Positions 1 through 13,645 are shown, numbered from the stretch's first letter. The stretch is 64,000 nt of DNA from Megamerina dolium (GCA_963854835.1 OY978526.1:24520334-24584333), one strand, 5' to 3'. Notes: a model not told the origin generated them from the letters alone. Numbers and translations are program-made.

Positions 1-904
1 TATGGGAGATGTAGATAAGGGGCAACTATATTCAAAGAAAATGTTGAAAAAAAAAGTTGAATGTGAGTTCTTCGCTCTAGCGGTGGATCTGTAGAATTTA
101 ACCCACCTTAATGTAGTACAAATGCGGCTTGCTTCACTGATTAACAGACTGACTGGTCATTTGCATGCTTATAAGCCATGGAATTACTGTGTAAATGTTA
201 CGCACTGTAACATAGCGCGCTAAGTACACTCTCTACTGCCACTATCGATCCAGAAAGTAAATGAGCCGCGTATCGTACGTGTGTGTGTGACAAATATTTA
301 AGCGATTTTCACACACAAATGCAAATGTCAAAATGTTTACTAAATGCATTGGCAACAATAAAATCAAATAATATACCCATAAAATGCGTATAATTGCAGT
401 ACTGTTATATATTGGGTTCGCTTTTGTTCAATAGTTTTAATAGAACAAAATAAAAAAACAACTACCAAAGAAAATTTAATTAGAAATTTTTACGCAGACG
501 ATGCAAATGTCAGCATATTCAGGTGAGTTTATCTGCATTTTGTATCGCCACATTCATGTCTGTGCTTACAACTTCAACTCTCGTGTTGACGTTGTTGACC
601 TTTTTGATTGCACAAAAACAACTTTTATGTATGTACTCACATGTAACCATACGAACCTATGTTACATGCACCGCTGCCTGCCGCTATTTGTAATTCTTAT
701 TCTTATGCCTATTGCACTGTTCTTTGAGTATAAACATATACTATACATACAATGTATAATATATATATATATAAATAAATCTTTCCGGTTTTTAGCGCGT
801 GTCTTGATTTAGCCTGCCTTTGCCTTGGTTGGCTGCTTAACTGCAGCACGTTCTACTCGTTTTTCCACATTATACTATTTTGCAAATAAATACAAGCTAG
901 CATT

Positions 905-937
<33 letters not shown>

Positions 938-1680
938 TAATGTTTATATACATAGTTCCGCATTTATATTTGTTTCTTTTTTTTTGGCTTATATTTACTT
1001 TTTATTGTTTATTGGCTTTTCTATTTATATTATTTGGCGATTTTGAAAAGCCAATATTATTAAATGGAAAATTTTCCATTTTCCTATCTAATGAAAATAT
1101 GAAATCTTAAAAAGCTTAACAATATGATAATTACTTAATTTGTATAGATATGTTAGCAGCATTTTTGTCTTTGCAATCATCAACTCATCCATATATTTTC
1201 ACTCCTACATAAACACATGCAAATTAAAAGCAATAACAAAACACATTAAAAAGAATAACAAATGCAAATTAGCTAAATGCAAATGAAAATTTATGTTTCC
1301 ATTTAATTAAGTAAATAATGAAATAGCAGACATTGGCATACACCCAAGCGCTACTACGATTAACTTTGATTATTGAAAATAGTTACACCTTTCTATTATA
1401 TACCTATTTACCTTATATATGTAATAGTCTACGTAGAGATTGCTCCCTGATTACCATGTATTTACACTTATTGTTTACCTACACACACCTATGCATATAC
1501 ATATACTTAAATTTAAGTATTATTGGTTATTTGCAAGAAAAGTGAAATTATAAAATAAATCAATAAACTTGGAAAATGTTGTATTCAAATCTTACTTCAA
1601 CAGCAAGTAAATAAATAAACGTTGTAAATATTGCAAATATAACATAAATGTATTAAAGTGTGATTGGTATTAATATTCGT
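1..1680. other. AT-rich non-coding stretch
   Basis: No reading frame here resembles a protein; the short open frames are rich in F, Y, I and V, as expected from AT-rich DNA. The stretch holds a (TG)n microsatellite at 905-927 and scattered poly-T and ATAT tracts. An ATG followed by a strong donor-like AG|GTGAGT occurs at about 501-527 and is discussed as a finding. Nothing else recognised. Confidence 0.6.
905..927. repeat. (TG)n microsatellite
   Basis: About eleven uninterrupted TG units, then an imperfect TATG extension. It is read as GT/CV-rich peptides in some frames, which are artefacts. Confidence 0.95.
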
Positions 1681-1689
1681 TGATTCTCG

Positions 1690-2480
1690 ACAAAAATTGT
1701 AGAATAACTTTGGTAATTTCAAAGCATCCGAAAAAATCTACTTTTGTACTAAACGTAGGCATGGTTTTTATCTAATTATGATAATTTTCAAACATGTTTG
1801 TTCTTTGATAAAAATAATCAAATGTGCCGAAAATTAGACCTCTAGCTTGATTTGTTCGTGCACAAATTCTACAAACATATGTTCGAAAACATATTTTTGT
1901 ATGGGAGGCATGTGTGATTTTCATCCGATTACGCCCATTTTCAAATATGTCTACAAATCAGTAAATATAAATGTATGTGCCAATTTTGAGCTTAATAGCT
2001 TTACATTTTCATCGCCAAAGTGTGAAAATGCATATTTCAAAACATTCTTTTATATGGGAGATACTTGCGATTTTCAGTGAATTACAACCATTTCCAAATT
2101 CCTTAAATTCATAGGTAAATATAATCATATGTACCGAGTTTCATCTTGATAAAGTTATATTTTTTGGTGCGCAAAGTGTAAAAATATACATTGGAAAACA
2201 TACTTTTGTATGAAGGATGTACGTGATCTTCATCCGATTTCGCCCATTTCCGAATTTCTTTGATTTATTGGTAAATATAATCGTGTGTACCAACTTTCAG
2301 CTTGATACATTTCTATTTTCGTGCGTAAAGTGTAAAAATATGTACATTTCAAAATCAACTTTTGTATTGGAGGTTGGCGTGATTTTTATCCGATTATGGC
2401 TGTTTTCGAACTCGTGCGTTGGTTCGTGAAAATAATCTTTTGTACCGATTGTAGCTTGATTGCTTTATAATTACGGCAGT
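1690..2480 (-). repeat. Family A tandem array, minus orientation, about 5 degenerate units
   Basis: The signature cgattacgcccatttt and its decayed forms recur at about 1927, 2079, 2236 and 2391, a spacing of about 152-157 bp. Each is preceded by a TTTTGTATGGGAGG-like block and followed by GTAAATATAATCGTATGTACC and TTTCAGCTTGAT-like blocks. The same unit is found in the opposite orientation at 12.3-13.4, 46.5-47.1 and 59.9-61.1 kb. There is no coding potential; short open frames through it are artefacts. The boundaries are approximate. Confidence 0.8.
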
Positions 2481-2484
2481 CAGA

Positions 2485-3660
2485 TATCTAGATCGGCTTA
2501 GATCGTGATTTTGATAAATAAAATATATCTTTTTCCATATCGCTTCTCCTTTTTGGAGTGTTAGGAACGGAACCTGAAGCACAAACTCAATATACTTTTA
2601 ATCCCTTTGAGTGTAAAGTGTTGTAAAGTTTCAAGCATCACTTTTGATCACAAGTATTCGTACATATTTGCTTCGACACATTCGTGCAGCACCCTAATAC
2701 GCATATATTTATTTGCATCAATTATACGACAAGTTGAGCACAATATTTAGCATTCAGTATTGGCCTTCTGAGCGATAAAAATTAATGATATTCCACAGGT
2801 TACTTCTAGCCGTGTTTAAATTCGCAAACCGCAACAAGAGTACAAGTGAAGAATAGAAAAGATTCTTCGAAATTGTCACTATCAAAATATATGTGTCCTA
2901 TTTTTATAGTAAAGAAAGTAATTTTTTAATGTTTATTTGAATAAAATCTAAATATTTCCTTTCCATTCGCATAAAAAGCTTAATTAAATTGCCTGGAAAT
3001 TATATGTTTTACACACAAATGCTGAATGAGTTCAGTAGCTAAGCTTTCTTTCACACACTTAATTTGGCCAATTAGCATCGACATTTATATGACAAATTAC
3101 AATTAAGAATCTTTCTTTATGTTAATTGCATATAGTTACTGCATGAAATGGCCATCTTTCTTGCATTGTATTAATAAACTACTTTCTCTAATGTAACACT
3201 TGAAATATTGTGCCACACACATATACACATATACCTATGAATTTTTACGCACAATTTTATTTCTCTTTCTTTATTCTTATTATTTTTTTTTTGTTTTTTT
3301 GTTTTTATGCCATTTTAATTACAGATGCAATAAATTTCTTTGTTAAAATTTCTCAAAGATAACAACATACTACATAGAATAGAATATGAGAGAAAATTAT
3401 ATATATAAAAAAAAAAAGTATAAAAATTAAAACTTAAAAGATAGGCCGTCGTAAGCGCATACAATTTTAAAATACATTAACACAATTGCATTGCATACAA
3501 TTGTGAGTACGATATGTGTATTAACCATACAATTGAAAATTGTAATTTAATGCTGCAGTCATTGAAACACAATAGTAGATTTAATGAAACCGCAGAAAAA
3601 ATACATTCAACTGAAGAAGCTAATAGAGAAACAAAAAAAAAAAAAAAAACAACTATAGAT
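2485..3660. other. AT-rich non-coding stretch
   Basis: No recognisable gene or element. The T-rich tract at about 3275-3305 and the poly-A at about 3634-3650 are simple sequence. An acceptor-like run ending TTACAG occurs near 3325 but has no convincing exon behind it. Confidence 0.5.
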
Positions 3661-3664
3661 CATA

Positions 3665-4300
3665 TTTCATTAGGGTGGTGCTTTTAGTTGGAAAAATTAA
3701 GTTTTCATCATTTTCTTGTTATTTAACCAGAATATTTCCGAACTAGAGTGTTGAAATGTATGGCCGACGCCCATTAATTTTAGTTTCTCAACATTTTCTC
3801 CGAGTATATTTACCCCCTATCTTCATCTCATTAGGGCACTTCCCCCACAAAACTGTCGTTTTCATAAAATATCTACGTCCAGCACTCCCAGATTACTCCT
3901 AGCGCTATAAAATATTTGACCGACCATCATTAATTTATCATAGTATTTTAATCAAACATATTGTACTTACCCCCTATTGTCATACCTCAAGGGTGTTTTC
4001 ATACAAAATATACTTAAAATCGACTTATAACTTTATAGTTGCCAAACAATCACTTTTAGAAGGGTAAAATATATATACTACCACATTAATTTTACCTCTT
4101 CAACGTTTCCCCCAAACATACTTACTCTCTATCTGCAATCCCTAAGGGGTCTACCATACAAACTGAAACTAAAAACAGCTAAAAATCGACATAGCTGCTA
4201 CTAGCGAAAGCAAATGTAAAGCCGACCATCACCAGAACTTCTGCCCCGATCTTTCTTCCAAACATACAAAGTGGTTGAAAAAATAAAACAGCAATACTAA
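3665..4300 (+). repeat. Family C tandem array, about 4 degenerate units
   Basis: A block of the type GACC-ATCATTAATTTT, then CAACATTT-CTCC, then TACTTACCCCCTATC, then a TTAGGGG-like and CATACAAA block recurs at about 3771, 3927, 4084 and 4230. The spacing is about 156 bp. The same order of blocks is seen at 55.7-56.5 and 62.9-63.6 kb in the same orientation. Non-coding; boundaries approximate. Confidence 0.75.
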
Positions 4301-5560
4301 TTGTAAATCAAAAGAAACCAACCGATGGTGGTCCACCATAATATTGTTATTATAATATTGCTTACATGTATTTCATGCATCTGTAACTATTTATCATTAT
4401 TGTCTTCCTTTACTATAAAGTAGCTCCATTAGCTCTCCCTATTCAAGAAATGTATTCATTTTATTGTGGTTAAATACTCACAAATATGTAAAAGAGAATA
4501 ACAACGTTAATTAAGTACTAAATAAGTTCAAGCATTATTTGAATCAGTTATTTTTTATATTTGCAATTGGAATTTCCTAAATTCAATATATACAAATATG
4601 TTACATACGGATATGTTGCTTAAAAAATTAATTTTGAACAAAAAATTAACATTGTTGATCACTTTTATTATTGCAAATTATTTTGATATCAAAACTATTT
4701 CTTTGATTTATTTTTTATTTATTTTATATTTATAAATTTTTTTTTTGCCATCCTTCCTATGTTCATATGCGGGCATATGTATGTACTTATTTGTATACGG
4801 AAATTACACCTCATTTTTTTTTTAAGTAAGCAGATACCAGCAAATAGAGAAGTAAAATAAATAATAATAACCATATGTTCTAAATATGTTAGCTTCATTA
4901 TTTATTTCTGGTAATTTATTTCTTTGTGGTAAGTAATTGCCATAAATCTATTCTTGCTTGCGTTTTTGTGGTAAGGGTACCGAATATCACATTTCTACAT
5001 ATATTTTTTATATGAACATTAACTTACAGGAACTTGATAAGTGCTGTTTCCTGTATTTATATAATAATTTGTCTTTTTGGCGCTCTCTTTCTTTTGATGA
5101 ATTAATACATTCTTTTTTTTTTTTGCTAAAATTTCATGAAGGTGTTAATTAAGTGTATGCTATATATGTGCATATGCAATTTATTTAAAGGGGAAATTTG
5201 AAATTTTGATTGGAAAAAATCACTTGAAGCAAGCTTCGAAAATATAAGCAATGCTTTATGCAACAACTCGTCGCTATCTTTGTGCCAATAAAACGACATA
5301 GATGCTAAGTTGCCTAAACAGAGTTGATTTGATTTTTATTTTTTATATGTAAATTTCACAAAGAAAATAATGGTGATTTAATTCATACAATTGATCAAAA
5401 AATAGTGAAATAATTTCATTGCAACATTCTTATTTTTCCTTTTCTTCTTAATTATATAATTTTTGACGTTTAAATAAAAATATATAAATATGTAACATCC
5501 CTGCACAGTTGAAAATTAAATGTAATTGGCAGCACTGAGCTAAGCGATCAATCTAAGTTT
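4300..5560. other. AT-rich non-coding stretch
   Basis: No coding region or mobile element recognised. A 7-bp inverted repeat (atggtgg/ccaccat) lies near 4324-4338. Poly-T tracts occur at about 4738-4747 and 5109-5122. Confidence 0.5.
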
Positions 5561-5564
5561 TTTA

Positions 5565-6515
5565 AGAATATGGACGCTATTGAAAGTGGGCATGATTGGT
5601 CAATTTCCACACCGACATGAAGCAATCAAATAGATTAACCTTGCTATTTTAAAAAAATTAACCCATTATTAGTCATTTAATATTATTTTAGGACAATATT
5701 TGGTATGTAGTGCTTAATGATTGTGCAAGAAATGAGCTAGCCACGACTACTATTTAATGTAGCTGCCATAAAAATTAGCGGAATATGTAGATTAATATTG
5801 TAAGTCTAAACAATTTCGAATGAAATGGACAGTCAACGCCCACTATTTAGTGTAGCTCCCATATAAAGTTGAAAAATTCTTGAAAATCTTTAACCACTGT
5901 AACTTACGCAGTATTCGCTCAAAGACGACCTTATTTGACACATGGATTAATATTGTAGAAAAAAATTAGTTTTGTAAAAAATGGGTGTGCTAAGTCCACT
6001 ATTTAATATAGCTCCAACATAAAGTCGCAAAATTTTTATAATTTTCTAAATTACCATTACTTATGAATTATTCTATCTGAGCCAATCACAGTTCATATTT
6101 AGATCAGTACTATATAAAGAAATAGCTTTATAAGAAATGGTCCAGCCACACCCTCTATTTCATGTAGCTCCCATACAAAGTTGCGGAATTCAAAAAAAAT
6201 TTTAATCGCCATTATTTATGAAATATTCTACCAATTGTCTCTTACATTTCAGATTTAAATAATTACTATAGAAATAAAAAATTTTGAAATATATAGGTGA
6301 GCTATGCCCACTTTTTAATATAGCTCCTATACAAAGTTGTGAAATTTTTAAAACTTTAAACAGCTATTATTTTCAAAGTTTTTCGTTTTGGACAACCATA
6401 ATTGCGCATGTGGATTAATATTGTAAAGAGAAATAATTTTGTAAAATATGGACCAGCCACGACGAATATTTGATGTAGCTTACATGCAAAGTCGTCACTT
6501 TATTTTTATAATATT
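5565..6515 (+). repeat. Family B tandem array, about 6 degenerate units
   Basis: The block TATTTAATGTAGCTCCCATA with its variants recurs at about 5748, 5845, 5999, 6156, 6311 and 6468, mostly 154-157 bp apart. Between occurrences come AAAGTCGYGAAATTTTTA, a CATTACTTATGAA-like block and GGATTAATATTGTA. An opening segment at 5580-5640 (GGGCATGATTGGTCAA) is shared with 39345-39400, at the head of another family B array. Non-coding. Confidence 0.8.
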
Positions 6516-6529
6516 TAATGAGAGCCACA

Positions 6530-6660
6530 AAACATACATTAAAAAATATAACTTTGTACGGGAGTTAGTTGTGTTTTTCGTCAGATTACGCCCATTAATA
6601 AACTCATCGATTTTCTTGTAAATATAATCTTACGTGTCGATTTTTATTAGCTTTAAGTTG
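6530..6660 (-). repeat. Single family A unit, minus orientation
   Basis: A lone unit with TTTGTACGGGAGTTAGT, then CAGATTACGCCCATT, then a GTAAATATAATCTTACGTG-like block in the order seen in the minus-oriented arrays at 1.7-2.5 and 52.7-53.9 kb. It directly follows the family B array. Confidence 0.6.
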
Positions 6661-8735
6661 CAGTTGTTATCATGCAAATTCCTCTCAGATGGTGATTCTG
6701 ATGGCTTCCACGTATTCATATTAGTATTAAAAGCGGAAGCAGCAAATAAATCGATGACTCTGAGCTTAGGGTGGATATAATATTCATATATAATAAACAT
6801 TTTGGCTCTTTGGCTCTTTGACTGCACAAAAAAAAAATATAACATTTATTTGAACATGCTGTTTATTATCTACTCTAATCGTGAAATGAAATATTTTAAC
6901 TGGTTTTTAAGATTAATAATATAAATTTGTCCATGAACATTTCAATTTGCTTTCAAAATACTTATACAAATGTATTTGATTATATCTCTTTGTAAACGTT
7001 TGCATTGAATAGCTTTATTTGTGTTTGAGCCGTCTTTGACGTGTATTTTTATTATCAAACAATTGAATATTACATTATCTATTGGTAGTTTTGTAATTTA
7101 TCACTTTTTGTGTTGGAATTAAATTCATATAAAAATGCCAATGGACGAGTGAGTACAACGAAAAAAAGAAATACTTACACGTATTGCAAGGCATTTCAAT
7201 TGCAGCATTGTAATGTCATCTATTGTAATAGAGTATTGCTAATAAACTACCACCTTGCCACCACGCCCGTAGCTGTTTTCAATCCTGCTCTTGTGCACTG
7301 CACTATATAATGGGACTAATGGCTAAGCGGAGGGTGTGCAGATTGGACTCTTATGTATGTTGCTCGCACATGATTATCTTATTATCAATGGCGTTTGCGC
7401 GTTCGCGTCATTGTTCAACATTAGCCAAACGCCATTATGAAATTTAGTTGTTTTTATTATGTTTGACTTTTGTTGCTGCTGCTGCTGTTGCTGTTGGTTG
7501 TATGTATCGTACTTGTACGCGAATATGTACTTTTGTTGTATATTGTATGTTGTCCATAGAAAACAATGGCGCACGCTTTTATAATGAGTTAGTTATTGTT
7601 GTTGTACTACCAATGTGTACTCGTACATATACATAAGTACTTACATACATTCATACTCCATACAATGCATAGAATAATGAAAACAACAAAACAGCAAAAA
7701 AATTGTTGAAAAAATATTTTGTAATATGCCTGTGCTAGTGATTGTGGTGGTTCAAATATTGGCAACATCATCATTGTTGCTACCATTTGCCTTGTTATTT
7801 GCTGCTATTTACATTTTCTCGCGATTAGCTTGAATAACTTTGTTAGTCATTTGCTATTATTATTATTTTTTTTAGCATTTTCTTTCTTCATTTTACAATA
7901 ATATATATATGTAGTATTGTTATATGAAGTTATATTATTGTATAAAATAATGTATTAAAATATTTGAAAATAGAGTTGTTTGATGTTGATTTCATAAAAT
8001 TTGTACAATGGATGAGAGGCAAAAATAACTAAAATATAACTATAAAAAAAAAACAAAAAACAATAGCAATAATTATCTAGTAAATGATGATGATATTCGT
8101 GCTAAAACTGGTTTTCGAGCTTAGGATTTATGTTTCTAATTTCTTACTTGTCACTTAATTAGTATTTTTGGTTTTTTGTTTGGCAATTACATTTCATTAC
8201 TTATTTATATATATTTTTTTTTACTATCGGAAGATGTGCCAATTACTTTCGCCCCATAATTGAATACCATTAAAAGGATGCAAAATTGAACGCCTCTATG
8301 AGCAAAAAAAAAAAAATGTTGCAGAATTTATTGTATCCGGAATTGAATAGTAGAGATCATGCACAGAAGCGTAAAATAGTGCTTAAATACATGTATATTG
8401 AAATTTTTATAAACTCTTGCCAAGAAGAAGCATCGATATAAATTTGTACGAAATCACTTGGAAAACAACTAAGATATGAGTATTTGAAGTTGTGTCGAAT
8501 ATTTGAAAAAACAAGAAAAGGAAAAATTGCGCATTACTTCAATTTAGAGTAAAAAAAATTTGCTGTGAAATGACAGCTGTCACAATTTGTGCACTGCAGT
8601 GCATTGAAAAATAATCGGGGAACACATCTCAATATTTACAGTGATCATTTTCTTAATGCATATATGATTACATTGTAAAAATATGTCTGTCCATTATATT
8701 GTACAAGTGCACCAGAGTCACCAGAGGCAAATGTA
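6660..8735. other. Non-coding stretch with triplet repeats
   Basis: No gene recognised. A (TGC)n/(TTG)n tract at about 7469-7500 gives poly-Q or poly-A peptides when translated; these are artefacts. Poly-A runs occur near 8045 and 8305. Confidence 0.5.
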
Positions 8736-8749
8736 ACAAACAATTTTAA

Positions 8750-9230
8750 AACGTGAGAAAGGAAGGTGCAAGCACTCTTTTCATTGGACCAGAGCATTTC
8801 TGCTGGGTTACAAACAATTTCATAAACAACTTGATATGCGAGAGGGAGAAACGGGATCTACTCGACTACTGGAAATGCGGCAGTCGAAGGGACTTATTGA
8901 TCCCACACATGTTAAGGTGGATGCTGTTCTTAACCTCAGCAGAAATGACATAAAACTATACACAGAGCTGTAGACTTAACTACCATATGAATAAAATAGG
9001 TGTGGTAGAAAACGATACCTGGTGACTATGTCATGGGGAGCAGGAAACATCGGAACATATTCTATGCAATTTCCCAGCGGTGGCAAGACGTAGACTTGGT
9101 TACCTAAGTAACGGAATCTTGACTCCAAACCATATAGTTAAAATCAAGCCCACCGCAATTATAAGATTTATAAATAGTCTAGAATTGTTTTAGTTGGGCA
9201 ATAGGCGCACAAAAGATCTTTTAGGTCACA
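8750..9230 (+). pseudogene. LINE 3' fragment: end of RNase H domain plus Cys/His C-terminus (I-type non-LTR retrotransposon)
   Basis: The plus strand reads a decayed end of a non-LTR retrotransposon polyprotein. A segment beginning near 8750 reads ARKEGASTLFIGPE-like, the usual end of the RNase H domain in these elements. From about 8968 a second stretch reads CRLNYHMNKIGVVENDTW, stop, LCHGEQETSEHILCNFPAV, followed by RFINSLELF and a stop at about 9190. This is the zinc-finger-like C-terminus typical of insect I/R1/LOA-type LINEs. The following GGCGCACAAAAGATC and CAGTACGCAAGACG look like its 3' untranslated end. Frameshifts and stops show it is dead. A mariner relic in the opposite orientation abuts it. 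The clade assignment is uncertain. Confidence 0.65.
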
Positions 9231-9234
9231 GTAC

Positions 9235-10025
9235 GCAAGACGCTTTTGTTTCATCGATGACCTCTTTATTCGACACAAATCTCTTCCCGGCGAGTTATTT
9301 CTTCAAATTTTGTACACAGAAAATAGTCACAGGGTGCTAAATCTGGAGAATATGATGGATGAGTTAGAAATTCGTAACCTAACTCATGCAATTTTGCCAT
9401 TAAAAGTGAAGATAATAGGTCGGAGAACATTATAGAATGTAGTTTTCCCAGGCAGTGAGGCAAGGGATGTCGCTGGTCGGCATATGGGCGCCGGTGCATT
9501 GTCTTGCAAAAGAGCACTTTTTCCACACCATATGTGGTCGTTTTTAGCTTCAAATATGCGTCGAATAGTCAAATCGGTGATTATTTTACCCTTTTCTTGG
9601 TAATCGATATGAATGACACCGCGCGCATTCCAAAAAAACTAATGTCGTTGATAGCTGTCAGATTCAACCTTTTTCGGCTTTGATTAATTACGATAAATCC
9701 ACTCTCTCTCGAGTGGTTCTTAGTCTGTGGAGTGTTGTCATTTATTCATGTTTCGTGTACGATTACTGCCATCTTGAAAATAGCTTTTTCATAACCAAAT
9801 ACTCATGCAAAACTGAAATCAGTGATGCATGTGATAAGCCTCTCTTCAAGTTCGCTCACCTTCACTTACCGGTTGTTGAATATCATATCGTGGATTTTAT
9901 CAAGCATTTCTCGTGTGGTGTGGCTCTCAATTCGGCGATCAGAATGTTCAGTGTCACTTGTGCTGCTATAACAGCTTTCAAATTAAGTAAGCCATTGTTC
10001 GATGGTCGCAATAGATGGTGAAGAG
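9235..10025 (-). pseudogene. Broken mariner (DD34D) transposase
   Basis: On the minus strand, from high to low coordinates, pieces of a mariner transposase appear in the expected order. IEQWLT and TSDTEHSDRRIES, then TTREMLDKIHDMIFNNR plus KVSELEE (DNA-binding region) lie at about 9820-10015. FFWNARGVIHIDYQEKGKII lies at about 9575-9635, LLQDNAPAP (second catalytic Asp) near 9505-9520, and MAKLHELGYEFLTHPSYSPD with LAPCDYF (third catalytic Asp region) at about 9318-9403. The catalytic core between the first Asp and the HTH is largely lost, and the frame shifts several times. No terminal inverted repeats were found, so the ends are approximate. Without function. Confidence 0.75.
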
Positions 10026-10029
10026 TCCC

Positions 10030-12340
10030 ATCTTCCAGCTTTGTGTGATGATTTTTTTGTACTCTCTCTCTCTAAGTAGTTTAGTAATGAGAACTAAAAT
10101 GATCTGTATCATTTCCATTAGGGCATAATATCTTGTAGTTTAATGCCCTTTTATCTTTTAGTCGCTTAAACGATTTGGTAATACATTTTAAAATGTACTT
10201 TCGAAACGAATGCCATAACTGCAGCAGTAAAGTGCTTATTTGTATTCATAAAAAAAAATATATACATAATTAGTTTTGTATATTTTTTGGTGCAGCATTT
10301 GAATACATATGTATCTGCATATTATTTATTCAAAGCAATTTATGATTTCCTCAAAAGTAATATCAAAAAATAAGAAGTAGAAAAAGAAGAAGAGGCAGCT
10401 TAAAAATAGATTTTCATACTCTTGCACATTATGTGTAATTCTTATATTGTTTTACTTCTAGTAATTTCATAACAAAATACGTTCAACCTGTTCAATAAGT
10501 CAAAGAGCTTGCTAAATTAAAACTATGATGACGTTTTACATAGTTTGTCATTTGAACTCTTGTTGATAATTTGTTGTTGTTGTAGTACGTTACTTTTGTA
10601 TTGCTAATGTAATTTTTCTATATATTTTTGTTGTTGTTTTTGTGTTTTTTTGTAGTTTTTACTTTGTGAAACTAATTCAATTACCGTAAAATTAAAAAAT
10701 TTTAACAGTAAAAAGAAACGAGAGAGAGAAAAAAAAAACAATTGCATTCCTATTAGTCAGTTTATGGTAGTAGCTAGCATTCGTTAACGCTAACGGTAAA
10801 TTACGCAAACATATACCAAGTATGTATGTATGTATATAGGAGCTCCAAAATAATAAAGACAAATCAAGCGATTCTGCTATAAGCAAGCAAGCCAAAGAGT
10901 GGAAGGAAGATAATGCGAGAGTTGAAAAAATCTATTATGTGCTCGTATAATAAATACCGGTAATACTTGGCAAATGCAACAGCTGATGGATACAGTTTTA
11001 TGAGAAAAGATACCACTCATACATAAGATATCAACAAGCAGTTGCAAATAATGTAATATATACGTTGTAATATGTTTTGAAATGATCTTTGTGCAAAGAC
11101 AAATATTCGAGGTGCAATTAAAAAAGCATCAATTGCCAGTAGAGAGTAAATTTGTTGCCAAAAATGATCAAAACCACATTTATATTTGATATTAGCGCAG
11201 TTGTTATAACATTGACAACAAGTGGTGTGATTTTGAGAGCATTTCGATCATCATTTATATTTATTAGTTTTTTAAAAATTGAGTAGTCAATTCAAACAGT
11301 TTATAGGACGAAAGCAACTCATGCATTACTTCCGACTTTCTCCGATTTTGGGAGTGTGCGTACGACGAGTATTCCATATTAATATTTTGGTTACATTTTC
11401 TATTTATATAATTTCATATGTAAAATTATACATATTATCAGATTCGAGAAGTAACTAAATACAAAAAATTTAATTCGTTATGTATTCGGCTTGTTTCTGT
11501 TGTTTTTTGTTTTGGTTTTTTTTTTTTCTGGGCGCACTCAGTGCACTCTAAACATGTCTATTTTTAATTTTACGCAAGGCGACTATTTAGTGATGGCATC
11601 TAAACATACACATACATACACACTCCCATCTATGACAATAATGTTGTATTTTTGGCCCATTGCCAACTGTCAATGAGTGCTCATCATCATCATCATCATC
11701 AACTAACTGCCAATTCTGTGAGCCCTGTCTGTTTGTCATAACATATTGCTGACAGTCAGTCAGACATATGTTATATGTGTGTGTGTTGCTTGGCATTTTA
11801 TATTATTTTGATTGCTCATCTATACAGTTGGATGGATTACATGATCGACATCTTTACATTGCTACAATTTGTGTGTACGAGTAGTATATGCGTTATTTTA
11901 CAATTATGATGATAGCTGCTGCTGTGTTGCAACATGTCATGTGAATAACAAAAGTGGTAACAGTAATATGTGTAATATCAACCTGTGATAGACAGGCATA
12001 GTAGATAGTGGCGTGGCAGTAACTGAGAGAATATATGTATGGTACGATAATGTACAGCTTAAATTACAATATGTACCATACATGACCGACCATATGATCA
12101 TTTTTATATATTTTTAAAGTATTTAATATCGATTATTTGTTGAACATTGTGTATGATGATGGACATTTTTCTCAAGTTGATTGACATTTCAGTGATGTTT
12201 TCACTCGTTCATATTGTATTCAACATGATATTTACCTTATGTCTAGAGATTATGTTCGCAAGCGTTAAAATATTATTATAATAGTGTGTATACGATGTGA
12301 TAATTTTTATACAAATATATTTGATTTGGGAAAAAAATAT
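10030..12340. other. Non-coding stretch
   Basis: No gene or mobile element recognised. It contains an (ATC)n tract at 11681-11701, GTTGTT runs near 10570-10585 and 10628-10640, and an AG-rich tract near 10718-10738. Open frames here are simple-sequence artefacts. Confidence 0.5.
11681..11701. repeat. (ATC)n microsatellite
   Basis: Seven perfect CAT/ATC units; on the minus strand they are read as an Asp run. Confidence 0.95.
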
Positions 12341-13410
12341 CGACGAATTGCATTGGGTCATTATGAAAGGTAAAATAGGATGAAAATGACTTCTATCTCA
12401 CATGCAAAAATATTTTGGTGAGTGTATGATTTCATACACGAAACTGAAACTTGGCGAATTAATTGTGTCTGATCATAGAATTGATATATTATAAAATGGG
12501 CGTAATCAGATGAAAACCACCTCAAGCCCATACAAAAGTATATCTAGGAATCTGTTTTTACATTTGCAGCGCAAAAATATAGAGTTAAGCATTAAGTTAG
12601 TCTGATCATAGAATCGATATCTTCGGAAATGGGCGTAATCGGATACTTTCCATACAAAAATATATTGCGAAATATATGATTTCATAATTTATGAGCGAAA
12701 ATAAAAAGTTATCGAATCAAAACTGCATATATAAAGATAGTCTGATCACTAAATGGATATATTAGAAAATGGACGTAATCGGCTGAACACCACACTTACC
12801 TCTCATACAAAAGTATGTTGTTGAAAGTATTTTTACACACTTTTTGCACTGAAATACAAAGTAATCAAGCTGAAACTTGGCACATGCGATCAGATTTACT
12901 ATCTAGTCGACTTTTTCGAAAATGGGCGTAAGCGGTTAGAAACCACGACTACCTTTCATATAAATTTATATTTCCATATGTATGTTTTCACATTTTCCTC
13001 ACGAATATATATATAGTTATGAAGATGAAACTCGGTATATACGTTCATTTTTACTAGTTAATTAGCATACTCGAAACTAGACTAAATCGGATAAAAGCCA
13101 CGCCTATCTCTTATACAAATTAATGCTTTCGTACGTATGTTTTCACATTTTCCACATGAAAATATAAAAAGGTATGAAGCTGAAACTCAGTACATTCAAT
13201 AAAGTTCACAAATTAATAGGCGTAATCGAAAATGAGCGGAAATGGAGAAAAACCATGCCTATCTATGATCGCTTTGCCCAAAAATTCATTTTTCCGAATG
13301 TATATCTATCTATCTGTTATGTATCTAAGCTTCGTTATTACCAAATTTTGAGTTTTCTACATTTTTCTGCATTTTTTATACCTTAAAACTTATTTGAAAC
13401 TTAAAATGGG
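12340..13410 (+). repeat. Family A tandem array, plus orientation, 6-7 units
   Basis: The signature aaaatgggcgtaatcgg with its variants recurs at about 12498, 12631, 12771, 12924, 13078 and 13219, a spacing of about 133-154 bp. A first decayed unit starts near 12361. Each signature is followed by GAAAACCAC-CCTACCTC, then CATACAAAAGTATRTTT, a TTTTCACA-like block and AAGCTGAAACTYGG. This is the longest family A array in the window. No protein is encoded. Confidence 0.85.
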
Positions 13411-13645
13411 CGTGGCAATACATTCATTTTTTTTCTTAGAGTTTTCTCGTCAATTATTTGAGAGTTGTATGTCAATTTGTTAATTATGCTAATTTAAGGA
13501 TCAAACTCGATACAACAACAAGAACAAAAATCGTGCGTGCCTTTAACGATGACCGATACTTTTTCCCCAATGCAATATATTTTCGTTGTTTCTCTTGCTT
13601 CACTGGAATTTATTATGTAATTCTATCTAGACTCTCATTAGCATA

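Noticed and set aside
7374..7574. Open frame with a Gln run
   Set aside because: Translation of a (TGC/TTG)n tract in non-coding DNA; no domain and no conservation evidence.
9680..10021. 113-codon open frame on the plus strand
   Set aside because: Antisense shadow of the mariner relic, whose recognisable protein lies on the minus strand.
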